DNA of 27,313 nt from IMG/VR virus record IMGVR_UViG_3300046012_000362, positions 1 through 27,313 of that record; one strand, given 5' to 3'. The position numbers and the translations under genes are program-made. The notes under the pieces were generated by a model. The model was not told the origin of the DNA, made no database searches, and was given only the letters and a program-made list of their open reading frames with translations. Source of the stretch: a virus. Every line of letters starts with the position of its first letter. Within the stretch, counting starts at the first letter, position 1. This document shows, in pieces, positions 15,748-22,435 of this stretch.

Positions 15748-17075
15748 ACTAGCCTCGTTTGTCCGAATCCGACTTCGCCGCGGTGAATCGGCAGCACCTG
15801 CTCGCAGAGATACCTGAGCGCGTCCGAACAATGTGTTCGTTTCGGATCGCTCTTGTCCATCTCATAAATCGAGTTGCCGTGCGAGTCCTGTTTCCAGGTG
15901 ACTTGCTCCAGATCGCTCACCAGTTCCGAGCACTGCGGATCGATCATGAGACGTCGCTCACCGGCGGCATTGCACAGCGCGGCATTCACCGAATTGACGC
16001 CATCGCGCACGAGATTGTGCGAACTGGCGACCATCATGCGAAGTTCGTAGCGCGGGTCGTTGCGAAAGTACTTCTCGACCAGGCCCCAATCCGACTCGCC
16101 CGCATGGTTGCGATTATTGCCGGCCGGATCACCATAGATCCACACCGGCAACTTGTACCCATAGCGGCAGTATTGCTCGGTCCGTCGAATGAATTCAGCG
16201 CACGCCGTATTGATGTTGCTGTCCGGCAGACTGATTTCATCGAGAATGCGGATATGCTTCGAAGACTCGACGCCCAAGTGCGCGTAGGGCCTGTAATCCT
16301 GCACCTGAGCAATGACCGAAGACATCGGGTTGACGTTGAAATCGAGCGACCAGCACAATTGCAGATTCGGGTCGTATTCGATCTTGCGGAGATTCTCCGA
16401 TCGGTTGAACGCATGGAACACGCGCCCGCTGCGGATGTTGAGATATTCGCCGAGAACTTCCTGCCGATAGAATCGCTCATCGTACGACTGCTCCAGCCGG
16501 TCGTACATTTCAAGAACATGATAGTTTTCGCGCGGCGATGCGAGCACCGCCTCAAATCCCGGCTGCGGATCGACTATAAAGCGGCGATACACCCAATCGA
16601 AGCCGTTCGGCGTCCAAACCGCGAACGCTTCGCGCAACAACGCCTGCGGATCACGCAAACGCGCCTGGAGGCGTAAAAACGAATCCTCTTTGCAAAACGT
16701 CAGTTCGTCGCAGCCGAACCACGCGAGGTTCGTGCCGCGCAACCGGTCAGGATCGTCCAGCGAGCGAAACAGGATATTGGATCGCGGCTCGGACAAGTAC
16801 AGCCGATTTTCCTGCTTGTAGAAGCGATAGGGTATGCCTTCAAGTTCCAGAATTTCCCAGAACGCGACTTGCGTCACGTCTCGCAGCATGGGATACGATG
16901 GCGCTCCTACGAGGCCATGGCGGCCGGCGTTGATGTGCGCGAGGAACAGGGACTCGTAGACTAAAGCCCTCGATTTCCCGCTGCCTACTGGACCCGAATA
17001 TCCTTTGTATTGGACTCGGAGGGCGTGGAATTTTCGCTGGCTCCGGAGGGGTTGGTAGATCCACGCTCTTTCCAT
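15744..17075 (-). CDS. terL: Terminase large subunit
   Basis: A 443-residue DNA-packaging ATPase/nuclease. Visible motifs: Walker A GPVGSGKS (residues 28-35), Walker B hydrophobic run ending in CDE (D123, E124), coupling motif VWTPNG (153-158), and RNase H-like nuclease acids D245 (SLDFNVNP), D316 (YGDPAG) and D418 (HCSDALRY). It would dock on the portal and cut concatemers. It overlaps the TerS gene by 91 nt, and no Shine-Dalgarno is seen. The length is within the normal range. Confidence 0.95.
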   Translation of the reverse strand: MERAWIYQPLRSQRKFHALRVQYKGYSGPVGSGKSRALVYESLFLAHINAGRHGLVGAPSYPMLRDVTQVAFWEILELEGIPYRFYKQENRLYLSEPRSNILFRSLDDPDRLRGTNLAWFGCDELTFCKEDSFLRLQARLRDPQALLREAFAVWTPNGFDWVYRRFIVDPQPGFEAVLASPRENYHVLEMYDRLEQSYDERFYRQEVLGEYLNIRSGRVFHAFNRSENLRKIEYDPNLQLCWSLDFNVNPMSSVIAQVQDYRPYAHLGVESSKHIRILDEISLPDSNINTACAEFIRRTEQYCRYGYKLPVWIYGDPAGNNRNHAGESDWGLVEKYFRNDPRYELRMMVASSHNLVRDGVNSVNAALCNAAGERRLMIDPQCSELVSDLEQVTWKQDSHGNSIYEMDKSDPKRTHCSDALRYLCEQVLPIHRGEVGFGQTRLV

Positions 17076-17647
17076 TCGTCAGTCAGCCAATCCGGGAATG
17101 CGGCTTTTGGCGCAAGCACTCCTTCATCGATTTCGTCCTTCCACTGTCCAAGTTCTTCAGCGGCCTGCTGCGCTACGGCTCGCAACTCTTGTGCGAGGGC
17201 TGTATCGCTGACATATTCCGCCACAAACTTTCCGCCGCGAATGCCCTTAATCCGTCGCAGCACAAAGCCGCCCGTGCCGCCCGGGACCTTCGCCATCGTC
17301 GGATCGGCGGCGCGCTCATCGGCGATCATCATCAAGCGGCGCATAATGTCGTTGTACATCCGCACGCGCGCCTGTTTCGAGGCGATCTGCATGTCAGCCA
17401 CTTTGGCAACTTGCGCTATAGCCTCCTCAGCGACGGCGGCATTGAGAGCTTCGATGCGGGCGCGCACGCGCGGCCGATTGGCGAGACGGCTGCCCTGCGA
17501 CGAGGCGTACGGCGCGGCATAGCCGGCGGCCAGCGCCGCTTCATGTTTGCTTTTGCCGAATAGCGCCCGGGTGCGTGCGAATTGCTCCTCGCGCATATCC
17601 GGCAGCGGACCAACGGCTGGCGGCTTTATTTTGCGTTTCGCGCTCAT
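16985..17647 (-). CDS. terS: Terminase small subunit
   Basis: A 220-residue protein directly before TerL. The N-terminal part has the helix-turn-helix pattern of small terminases (SKHEAALAAGYAAPYASSQG, then SRLANRPRVRARIEALN), followed by a helical oligomerisation region and a Ser/Glu-rich tail. It recognises packaging sites and feeds DNA to TerL. The long overlap with TerL suggests coupled translation. Confidence 0.85.
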   Translation of the reverse strand: MSAKRKIKPPAVGPLPDMREEQFARTRALFGKSKHEAALAAGYAAPYASSQGSRLANRPRVRARIEALNAAVAEEAIAQVAKVADMQIASKQARVRMYNDIMRRLMMIADERAADPTMAKVPGGTGGFVLRRIKGIRGGKFVAEYVSDTALAQELRAVAQQAAEELGQWKDEIDEGVLAPKAAFPDWLTDEWKERGSTNPSGASENSTPSESNTKDIRVQ

Positions 17648-17663
17648 CTAATTCGGCTGGGAT

Positions 17664-17822
17664 TCAGGCCGTTTCATCATCGTCATCGAACCATTCGTTA
17701 AACCTATCGAAGTTGGCCATGGTATCCGTTTCTATCTTTTTGGCGATCTCGACAGCCGCAGGCCTCATATAGAGGCCCATCAACTCGTCGTCATCGAGCC
17801 ATTCATCAGTTACGGCGTCCAT
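17664..17822 (-). CDS. Small acidic protein between Acb2 and TerS
   Basis: 52 residues with two similar acidic motifs (DEWLDDDEL near the start, NEWFDDDDE near the end) around a helix (PAAVEIAKKIETDTM). It ends 16 nt before TerS and starts about 32 nt after Acb2. Acidic micro-proteins of phages often mimic DNA, but this is a guess from composition. No Shine-Dalgarno is clear. Confidence 0.55.
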   Translation of the reverse strand: MDAVTDEWLDDDELMGLYMRPAAVEIAKKIETDTMANFDRFNEWFDDDDETA

Positions 17823-17854
17823 GTGTTTTCGCGCTCATTCAATACGTGTCAAAT

Positions 17855-18079
17855 TCAGAATGTGGTCGGTTTGGCGACGGAGCGGACGAGCGCCATGAAC
17901 CCTTTTTGTAGGTCGGTTTTCGCGATAGCGAGCCAGCGCTTATCGACGGTGGGCATCTCATTTAATACGTCAATGAGTTTCCCAACGTCCTCGCCCTTCA
18001 TTTTCGCGTCGTTCATCAAATCGATTTCTTCTTGGCTTAGATCGCGATAGCCGCTGATCTTCTGGTGTTGGTTATCCAT
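17855..18079 (-). CDS. acb2: Acb2-family anti-CBASS cyclic-nucleotide sponge
   Basis: A 74-residue protein with the family pattern GYRDLSQEEIDLMND near the start and RWLAIAKTDLQKGFMALVRS near the end, closing in KPTTF. Acb2 forms a small hexamer that sequesters cyclic di- and trinucleotides and so blocks CBASS and related cGAS-like immunity. Tyr11 and Lys26, recalled as ligand contacts in the Pseudomonas phage protein, are both present at the same numbers. Length fits the family. It lies upstream of the packaging genes. The start lacks a clear Shine-Dalgarno. Family membership is strong; activity here is inferred. Confidence 0.85.
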   Translation of the reverse strand: MDNQHQKISGYRDLSQEEIDLMNDAKMKGEDVGKLIDVLNEMPTVDKRWLAIAKTDLQKGFMALVRSVAKPTTF

Positions 18080-18123
18080 ACTGGTTTGTTTTGTGTGAGA
18101 CTTAAATCCGGAGGAACTCTTCG

Positions 18124-18339
18124 GTGGAGGAAGAGGACATATTCTGCGACTTTTGCGGCCGTACCGCCTATTTCCTGTGCGGCTCGATCATCGGCCCGGA
18201 TGCGACTCCCTGCGATGCGCCGCTGTGCCATGAGCACTACCGCGGCGGCTGCTGCCCGAAGCACGCGAAGCGGCCATTGCCGAGAGCGCCGGTAGTCATG
18301 CCGCCACGCCCGGATGGGGCGCAGTTGCGTCTGTTCTAG
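18124..18339 (+). CDS. Cysteine-rich zinc-finger-like protein, opposite strand
   Basis: 71 residues from the GTG at 18124, with GGAGGA spaced about 9 nt before it, one of the best ribosome sites in the window. Cysteines and histidines are spaced as in small phage zinc proteins: FCDFCGR, then PLCHEHY, then GCCPKHAK. It lies on the plus strand, divergent from acb2 by 44 nt and convergent with the Ntn hydrolase; the two stops share CTAG at 18336-18339. Function unknown; zinc binding is inferred. Confidence 0.7.
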   Translation: MEEEDIFCDFCGRTAYFLCGSIIGPDATPCDAPLCHEHYRGGCCPKHAKRPLPRAPVVMPPRPDGAQLRLF

Positions 18340-18887
18340 GATGCAAGCGGCAGCGACTTGATTACGAACGGACCACATACTGCGGAACAATGCCGCTCTA
18401 CTGCCTGGAGGACTCCCATCATTCGCCCATGACTGCCGCCCAAATCTTGCGTGCTATACAGTGCGCCAATGGCGATATCATCCCCACATCCGCACGCATC
18501 GTAGCCGTGAAGCGATTCGCCAATCTGGTAATCGCTTTGGATGCAAAACAGACGCCCAGCGTAGCCTAGCAGGAACGTGCCGCCGCTCTCTTCCTCGTTC
18601 GTCTTCCGGGCGTATCCGCCGTCTTTCAGGCATTGGCGAACGGAATCGGCGAACGAAGTGGCGAGATACTCCTCGACATCCTGGCCATCCGCTCGCGTTG
18701 GAATCTCCAACTTGTATCGCAGCAACTGCCCCATGCGAAAGGAAGACGTGAAGCCGAATAGGAATTGGCCCCGCTGGAACACCTTAGCATCGGCGCGGAC
18801 TGTGATTGATGCGCCGGACACGCCCGCGCTGTCGCCACCGATCCAGACTGTCTTATTAGCGTCTACGAATCCAGCGATAGCGGTCAT
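18336..18887 (-). CDS. Ntn hydrolase, HslV/proteasome beta-like
   Basis: A 183-residue protein with the proteasome/HslV fold signature. After removal of Met1 it starts at Thr1 (TAIAG); the acid of GGDSAG falls at 18 and the lysine of ADAKVF at 34, matching the Thr1/Asp17/Lys33 arrangement of HslV-type peptidases. GFTSSFRMGQLLRY and a CGCGDDIAIGAL turn near the C-terminus also fit. Phage versions are known but their role is unclear. It could process virion proteins or cut host targets. It overlaps the upstream gene by ATGA. No HslU-like ATPase is seen here. Confidence 0.8.
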   Translation of the reverse strand: MTAIAGFVDANKTVWIGGDSAGVSGASITVRADAKVFQRGQFLFGFTSSFRMGQLLRYKLEIPTRADGQDVEEYLATSFADSVRQCLKDGGYARKTNEEESGGTFLLGYAGRLFCIQSDYQIGESLHGYDACGCGDDIAIGALYSTQDLGGSHGRMMGVLQAVERHCSAVCGPFVIKSLPLAS

Positions 18888-19258
18888 ATTTCCAGCGTGT
18901 TGTCCACGTCGTCAATCGCTTCGCTGATTCGGTGCAGACACTGGATCAGATCTTCCAGTGTGCTGCCGATCTTGCACGCTGCCGGGCATGCGCCGTGGCC
19001 GACTTTAGGTTCTTGTCCGCCGATTGGCCGTCGAATCGGTTCCAGCCGCGCCGCCAATTTCTGGAATTTCGCGCCTATTCGGTCAACAACGCCTTCCAAT
19101 AACTGGAGCTTGCTTGCAATCTCCGGCTGGCGCTCAGCGCAGTCAGTATCTAATTGCGACAGACCAGCGCTGCGCTGTTCATCCAGGCATGCGCTTATCT
19201 TTTGCCCACCATTACCCAGCGGAATGTTCCCCCACGCAGATTTGTAGTTGTTCTCCAT
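18884..19258 (-). CDS. Coiled-coil protein upstream of the Ntn hydrolase
   Basis: 124 residues with a helical middle (PEIASKLQLLEGVVDRIGAK) and a second helix near the end (LEDLIQCLHRISEAIDDVD), with a Cys/Gly-rich turn (GHGACPAACKIG) between. It is joined to the Ntn hydrolase by an ATGA overlap, so the two may act together, for example as an adaptor for the hydrolase. Not recognised. Confidence 0.65.
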   Translation of the reverse strand: MENNYKSAWGNIPLGNGGQKISACLDEQRSAGLSQLDTDCAERQPEIASKLQLLEGVVDRIGAKFQKLAARLEPIRRPIGGQEPKVGHGACPAACKIGSTLEDLIQCLHRISEAIDDVDNTLEI

Positions 19259-19272
19259 AACTCCTTCGTCAT

Positions 19273-19734
19273 TTACGCTGCCGCCCTTGCGGCCTTAATG
19301 CCTCGGTGCAATCGAACCTTGTAGGTACTTGTTACCGGCTCCGGTACTTCATCGCATAGCCGCTGCATCATCGCGTTGCGGAACTGGGTCACTCGCACCA
19401 GCGACACCAGCCGCTCCGCATCAATGCGCGCTTCGAGCTTTTCCATGTGTCGGCTCGAATCAGGCGCGTACTCGCCCGCATCCATCGGCGCCGTGAATCG
19501 GCAGTTCCCGGAACGCAGCACGTCGATCAACGCATTTCGCACCGCTTTACGAACATACATGAGCATGGCGTCGGCATAGCGGATGTTTTCGCGCCTCGCC
19601 CAAGCGTGCATATACGCCGCCTGTACTAGATCCTCGCCATCGATCTGCGGATACCGCACCACGATGTGCCGCGCATAGGCCAGCATGCCAGCCCGCAGGC
19701 GCACCAGTTCGCATTCAGCGGCAGCGTCGGTCAT
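19273..19734 (-). CDS. ECF-like sigma factor
   Basis: 153 residues. Region 2 is clear: YPQIDGEDLVQAAYMHAW, then a linker and LMYVRKAVRNALIDVLRSG. Region 4 is divergent but ends in the recognition-helix-like pattern STYKVRLHRGIKAARAA. Such a factor would direct host RNA polymerase to phage promoters, probably late ones. The ATG overlaps the stop of the membrane protein upstream. The family is inferred from pattern; the target promoter is unknown. Confidence 0.75.
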   Translation of the reverse strand: MTDAAAECELVRLRAGMLAYARHIVVRYPQIDGEDLVQAAYMHAWARRENIRYADAMLMYVRKAVRNALIDVLRSGNCRFTAPMDAGEYAPDSSRHMEKLEARIDAERLVSLVRVTQFRNAMMQRLCDEVPEPVTSTYKVRLHRGIKAARAAA

Positions 19735-19922
19735 AGATAGAACAGAGTGAACTCAACAATCCATGAACAGATCACGCCGATGACTATTCCCACAGCGATT
19801 GACCTCGCTTGTCGTCGCTGCCGGACCAATCGCCTAACGCAACTGTCGCCACGCTGTATATGCTCGTATTCTTCCGACCCGCACCATTGGCAGGATGCCT
19901 GATCGCTTAATTTTTCGGTCAT
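19731..19922 (-). CDS. Zinc-motif membrane micro-protein, paralog 2
   Basis: 63 residues: C11-x2-C14-x6-H21-x6-C28, then a basic linker (RRLVRQRRQARSI) and one membrane span (VGIVIGVICSWIVEFTLF). It matches the next gene in all four metal-type residues and in the GS-E-EHI-RG-SC core, so the two are tandem paralogs. It is joined to the sigma factor gene by an ATGA overlap. A membrane-held zinc domain beside a sigma factor is the layout of small anti-sigma proteins, but this is inference. Confidence 0.68.
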   Translation of the reverse strand: MTEKLSDQASCQWCGSEEYEHIQRGDSCVRRLVRQRRQARSIAVGIVIGVICSWIVEFTLFYL

Positions 19923-20119
19923 TTGAAAAACATCGCGACAACGCTGATATAGGCCAGAATCAGGCCGACCAGCGCACTACCGGCGGCAATCGCAAGCCCC
20001 TCAGCCAGGTCGCGTTGTCCAACCAGCCGCTCCGCGCAGCTTTCGCCGCGGCGGATGTGCTCATGCTCACGAGAGCCGCAGAGGGCGCAATGTGGCTTGG
20101 CGCCGGGATCGGTGGTCAT
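19919..20119 (-). CDS. Zinc-motif membrane micro-protein, paralog 1
   Basis: 66 residues with C11-x2-C14-x6-H21-x6-C28 at the same positions as the neighbouring paralog, then a helix (AERLVGQRDLAEGL) and a hydrophobic membrane span near the C-terminus (ALVGLILAYISVVAMFF). It is the first gene of the minus operon starting at the 20120-20300 divergent region and overlaps the next gene by ATGA. Function is not recognised. Confidence 0.68.
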   Translation of the reverse strand: MTTDPGAKPHCALCGSREHEHIRRGESCAERLVGQRDLAEGLAIAAGSALVGLILAYISVVAMFFK

Positions 20120-20159
20120 TTCAGTGCCGGGCCCTTATTCGCTGTTTAAGTGCTCATGT

Positions 20160-20185
20160 ATTACGTAACCAACTGATTACGTTAC
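20160..20185. promoter_or_regulatory. Repeated operator-like motif in divergent region
   Basis: ATTACGTAAC (20160-20169) and ATTACGTTAC (20176-20185) recur 16 bp apart. The inner halves GTAAC and GTTAC form an inverted repeat with an 11-bp spacer. The motif lies between the minus operon (start 20119) and the plus cassette (start 20301), where a regulator of both could bind. The rest of 20120-20300 is AT-richer and holds no gene. Confidence 0.5.
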
Positions 20186-20258
20186 ACATAGCCGCAGGGC
20201 CCATCTTTTATTGCAACTGCTTCAACTTCTCTCTCGCGTATTGCGCCTGCTTTATCTA

Positions 20259-20287
20259 TTGACTTATCCAGCTAGCTGCATTAGTAT
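20259..20287 (+). promoter_or_regulatory. Sigma70-like promoter of the plus cassette
   Basis: TTGACT (20259-20264), a 17-bp spacer, then TAGTAT (20282-20287); TATATT overlaps just after. The ATG at 20301 follows so closely that the transcript would have an almost absent leader. Confidence 0.5.
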
Positions 20288-20300
20288 ATTAGCTAGAGGC

Positions 20301-20528
20301 ATGACGTTTCGCAATGACTGGAATCTGGCAAGCATTCCGTATGAAGCGATCCCGGATGATCTGCTCAAACGCTGGTGGGCTGTCTATCGAGCCTCACGCC
20401 GCGCCGTTCACTCCGGCGGTCATAATGGCGGGCGGCCACGAGTCGAGGCCATATGCGAAACATGCGGCAACCTCTTTGGCGCCCGCGAAATGCTGCGGCA
20501 TAAGCCCCGCTGTCCAGCGCGGCAGTAA
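20301..20528 (+). CDS. Small C2HC zinc-finger protein
   Basis: 75 residues from the ATG just after the promoter; a longer frame from 20211 is unlikely because it would start upstream of that promoter. The N-terminal half is helical (YEAIPDDLLKRWWAVYRASR), followed by a basic Gly-rich loop and a zinc finger, ICETCGNLFGAREMLRHKPRC (C-x2-C-x12-H-x4-C). Nucleic-acid binding is likely. It heads the plus cassette and overlaps the membrane gene in another frame. Confidence 0.7.
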   Translation: MTFRNDWNLASIPYEAIPDDLLKRWWAVYRASRRAVHSGGHNGGRPRVEAICETCGNLFGAREMLRHKPRCPARQ

Positions 20529-20805
20529 TCCGCTGCCCATCTTCGCCACCCTTCAGGCGCTGGACCTCGCCACAACGCTCGCAGCCTTTCACTACGGAGG
20601 CTACGAGGCCAACGCCATCACGGCGTCCATTCTGCCGATTCTCGGTCCAGTCGCAGGCCTCGTTGCGGCCAAGGTACTGCTCGTACTGATCGCAACAATG
20701 GCCGTTTCCGCTGGCAAGCGGCGGCCCGTTCGCATCGCCAATTTCGCTTATCTAGGCGTAGTCGCCTGGAATCTCCAGATCGTCGTCAGGCTGGTACTCC
20801 AATGA
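20425..20805 (+). CDS. DUF5658-like membrane protein
   Basis: The conserved part starts near 20545: ATLQALDLATTLAAFHYGG then EANAITASILPI, matching the DUF5658 pattern (lQ-lDl-TT-l--GG-E-Np), with three or four membrane spans. The start is unclear: ATG 20425 and TTG 20476 both lie inside the preceding gene, and none has a clear ribosome site. It ends in an ATGA overlap with the next micro-gene. Confidence 0.7.
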   Translation: MAGGHESRPYAKHAATSLAPAKCCGISPAVQRGSNPLPIFATLQALDLATTLAAFHYGGYEANAITASILPILGPVAGLVAAKVLLVLIATMAVSAGKRRPVRIANFAYLGVVAWNLQIVVRLVLQ

Positions 20806-20936
20806 ACACTCGCACAAACTTTATCGTGATCGCAGCGGCCGCATTACTGCTTTTCTGGGGCATCATTGGCCACTACCCGGCCATGTGCCGCGCCATTGCG
20901 GCGCATATCACCGGCATCCTCGGCGGTTGCGCGTAA
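20802..20936 (+). CDS. Membrane micro-protein ending the plus cassette
   Basis: 44 residues with one hydrophobic span (FIVIAAAALLLFWGIIGHY). The ATG overlaps the stop of the preceding gene. It runs head-on into the end of the minus gene 20844-21209, with 93 nt of overlap, so only one may be translated at full length, or both genuinely overlap. Confidence 0.5.
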   Translation: MNTRTNFIVIAAAALLLFWGIIGHYPAMCRAIAAHITGILGGCA

Positions 20937-21209
20937 AGTCGCTCTCGGGAACTTCTCGCGAATCGCGGCGACGACTTCCATCGCGCCCAGCGCGCGCTGA
21001 AACATCTTCGGCTCCCTGCCGTCTTTTCCGCCGCCTCTGCGATACGCATCCATACTTTCGCGGTAAACCTTGGTTCCGGCATCCATGCACTTGATGACGA
21101 TGCGGCTATCCGCCTCATGCTGGTGCTTCGCCGCCGTGCGCGTGTTGATGAGCTGCGCCAGGTTGACGATGAGGGACAGCAGCAGCAGGAGCAACAGTAC
21201 GCTAGTCAT
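20844..21209 (-). CDS. Membrane-anchored hypothetical protein
   Basis: 121 residues. One N-terminal membrane span (SVLLLLLLLSLIVNLAQLIN) is followed by a cytoplasmic or periplasmic helical domain (AGTKVYRESMDAYRRGGGKD; GAMEVVAAIREKFPRA). This looks like the shape of small phage inner-membrane proteins such as i-spanins, but no partner is certain. It is the last gene of the minus chain beginning at 24739, and its start overlaps the preceding micro-gene by 8 nt. Confidence 0.65.
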   Translation of the reverse strand: MTSVLLLLLLLSLIVNLAQLINTRTAAKHQHEADSRIVIKCMDAGTKVYRESMDAYRRGGGKDGREPKMFQRALGAMEVVAAIREKFPRATLRATAEDAGDMRRNGAAHGRVVANDAPEKQ

Positions 21210-21348
21210 GCCGGGCCTCTTCGATCTTGAACAAGATATCCGCCCGGATGGCTTGCAGTGTCTCGATCATGTCCTCCGGCTGCTTCGGGTCGATCCAGCC
21301 GGCCACGATGGCGTCAGCGTCGGTGAGGCCGCGCTCGTAATCGGTCAT
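21202..21348 (-). CDS. Small hypothetical protein
   Basis: 48 residues, acidic and helical (YERGLTDADAIVAGWIDPKQ; ADILFKIEEARHD). The start overlaps a short upstream frame (AAATGA) and the stop overlaps the next gene. The 21349-21469 gap before it holds no clear gene, only a GAAGGAG ribosome-like site that could serve a 15-codon GTG frame. Not recognised. Confidence 0.6.
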   Translation of the reverse strand: MTDYERGLTDADAIVAGWIDPKQPEDMIETLQAIRADILFKIEEARHD

Positions 21349-21469
21349 TTACAGGTTTTCCATACCGCGAAACGCTTCATCGACGCGATCACTCCATTGC
21401 TCCTTCGGGAAACGAATGGGCGTACAGAAAAGCGATCAATTCGCCGGTTGAGAAACCATATCCTGGGCT

Positions 21470-21697
21470 TTACCTCAGCCCCTCCACTCCGAACTTGACG
21501 TGGATGGCATCGCGGATCATCCTGGCGGCCAACTCCCCCTGGCTCTTGTACCATCGGTGCGCTTCGTTGTCAGCAATCTCCGCGCACTCCCGCGCAACAT
21601 CGCGGCGGATCTCAGCTAGCGCATCGGGGGATTGCATGGCGGTCAGAGCCTCCTGCGCGATCTTGTCACGCGGCGTTCCGATGTTGTACGCACTCAT
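21470..21697 (-). CDS. Small helical hypothetical protein
   Basis: 75 residues. Charged helices (DALAEIRRDVARECAEIADN; SQGELAARMIRDAIHVKFG). The ATG overlaps the upstream stop as ATGA. It is part of the coupled micro-gene chain. Not recognised. Confidence 0.68.
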   Translation of the reverse strand: MSAYNIGTPRDKIAQEALTAMQSPDALAEIRRDVARECAEIADNEAHRWYKSQGELAARMIRDAIHVKFGVEGLR

Positions 21698-22011
21698 ACC
21701 TGCTCCTTACATTCCAACCAAACATGCTCGGCGGTTCTACAGAGTATTCTTTGAGACTCAGGTACGATCCAATGCAGTATGCGCTCGGCATCCTCCCGTC
21801 GTGCGAATCGAACAGCATCGTTTGCGTCTGCCCCAAAATTGGACGGAGAATGCCCACGCCAATACACGCCGGCCCCCTCAATCAACCAACATTTGCAACT
21901 CATGGCCCGCTCAGCGGCGAGCTGTGTCTCTAATGCTTCTATTCGCTTGATGGCAATTTGCAAGCGCCCAACGGCATCCATTTGTGCGACTTCTACGCTG
22001 TATTCGCTCAT
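21694..22011 (-). CDS. Small coiled-coil hypothetical protein
   Basis: 105 residues, started at the ATG that overlaps the DUF3307 stop (ATGA at 22008-22011). A start at 22038 is possible but less likely. A helix (GRLQIAIKRIEALETQLAAE) is followed by a globular part with two Cys/Trp clusters (SCKCWLIEGAGVYWRGH) and a conserved-looking end (DAVRFARREDAERIL). Function unknown. Confidence 0.68.
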   Translation of the reverse strand: MSEYSVEVAQMDAVGRLQIAIKRIEALETQLAAERAMSCKCWLIEGAGVYWRGHSPSNFGADANDAVRFARREDAERILHWIVPESQRILCRTAEHVWLECKEQV

Positions 22012-22328
22012 GCCATTGCCCTCCACGCGGCTACCCACATAACCTTGCAGGCGATGTGTAGCGCCTGATCTGAATTAAATCCGTACAAGCCGCAACATTT
22101 CCCGAAGTCAATCAGAACGTGTGCGACTAATTCTGCCGTGCCTAACGGGATGCTTCCAGTAATTAGCGCAACTGAGCCAGCGTGTATTAAAGAATGTGCC
22201 AGTAGGCATTGAAACCAAGGCACTCCCGGCAATGGATTTGTGTGATTCTTCCCTTTTGACAGGAAGTCGCCCTGCAGTGGGTAATCTGCGAGCGCATGCC
22301 CGACTAGAAGCCAAAAAAGTATGTTCAT
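22008..22328 (-). CDS. DUF3307-like membrane protein
   Basis: A 106-residue protein with the DUF3307 layout: FWLLVGHALADYPLQGDFLS (the H-l-D--lQ motif), a K and N loop, CLLAHSLIHAG and AHVLIDFGKCCG, with about three membrane spans. DUF3307 genes occur in many phages and their role is unknown. It is tied to both neighbours by ATGA overlaps. Confidence 0.8.
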   Translation of the reverse strand: MNILFWLLVGHALADYPLQGDFLSKGKNHTNPLPGVPWFQCLLAHSLIHAGSVALITGSIPLGTAELVAHVLIDFGKCCGLYGFNSDQALHIACKVMWVAAWRAMA

Positions 22329-22435
22329 CGCAGTTCAATGCACACCAGGCAAATGACCAGCGTGAACAATGCGCCCACGCAGAAACCGGCGGCAATGGCC
22401 GGCATGGTGGAAAGCCAGTCGAGGAGTACGGTCAT
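22325..22435 (-). CDS. Membrane micro-protein
   Basis: 36 residues with one strong hydrophobic span (IAAGFCVGALFTLVICLVCI). Both ends overlap neighbours by ATGA, strong support that it is translated. Holin-like or regulatory roles are possible but untested. Confidence 0.65.
   Translation of the reverse strand: MTVLLDWLSTMPAIAAGFCVGALFTLVICLVCIELR

Noticed and set aside
15759-16676. A 305-residue plus-strand frame
   Set aside because: It lies wholly antisense to TerL, whose ATPase and nuclease motifs are intact; no ribosome site or family pattern.
18037-18390. A 117-residue minus-strand frame across acb2, the Cys-rich gene and the Ntn hydrolase end
   Set aside because: It overlaps three better genes, has no ribosome site and a shadow-like composition rich in Arg and Ala.
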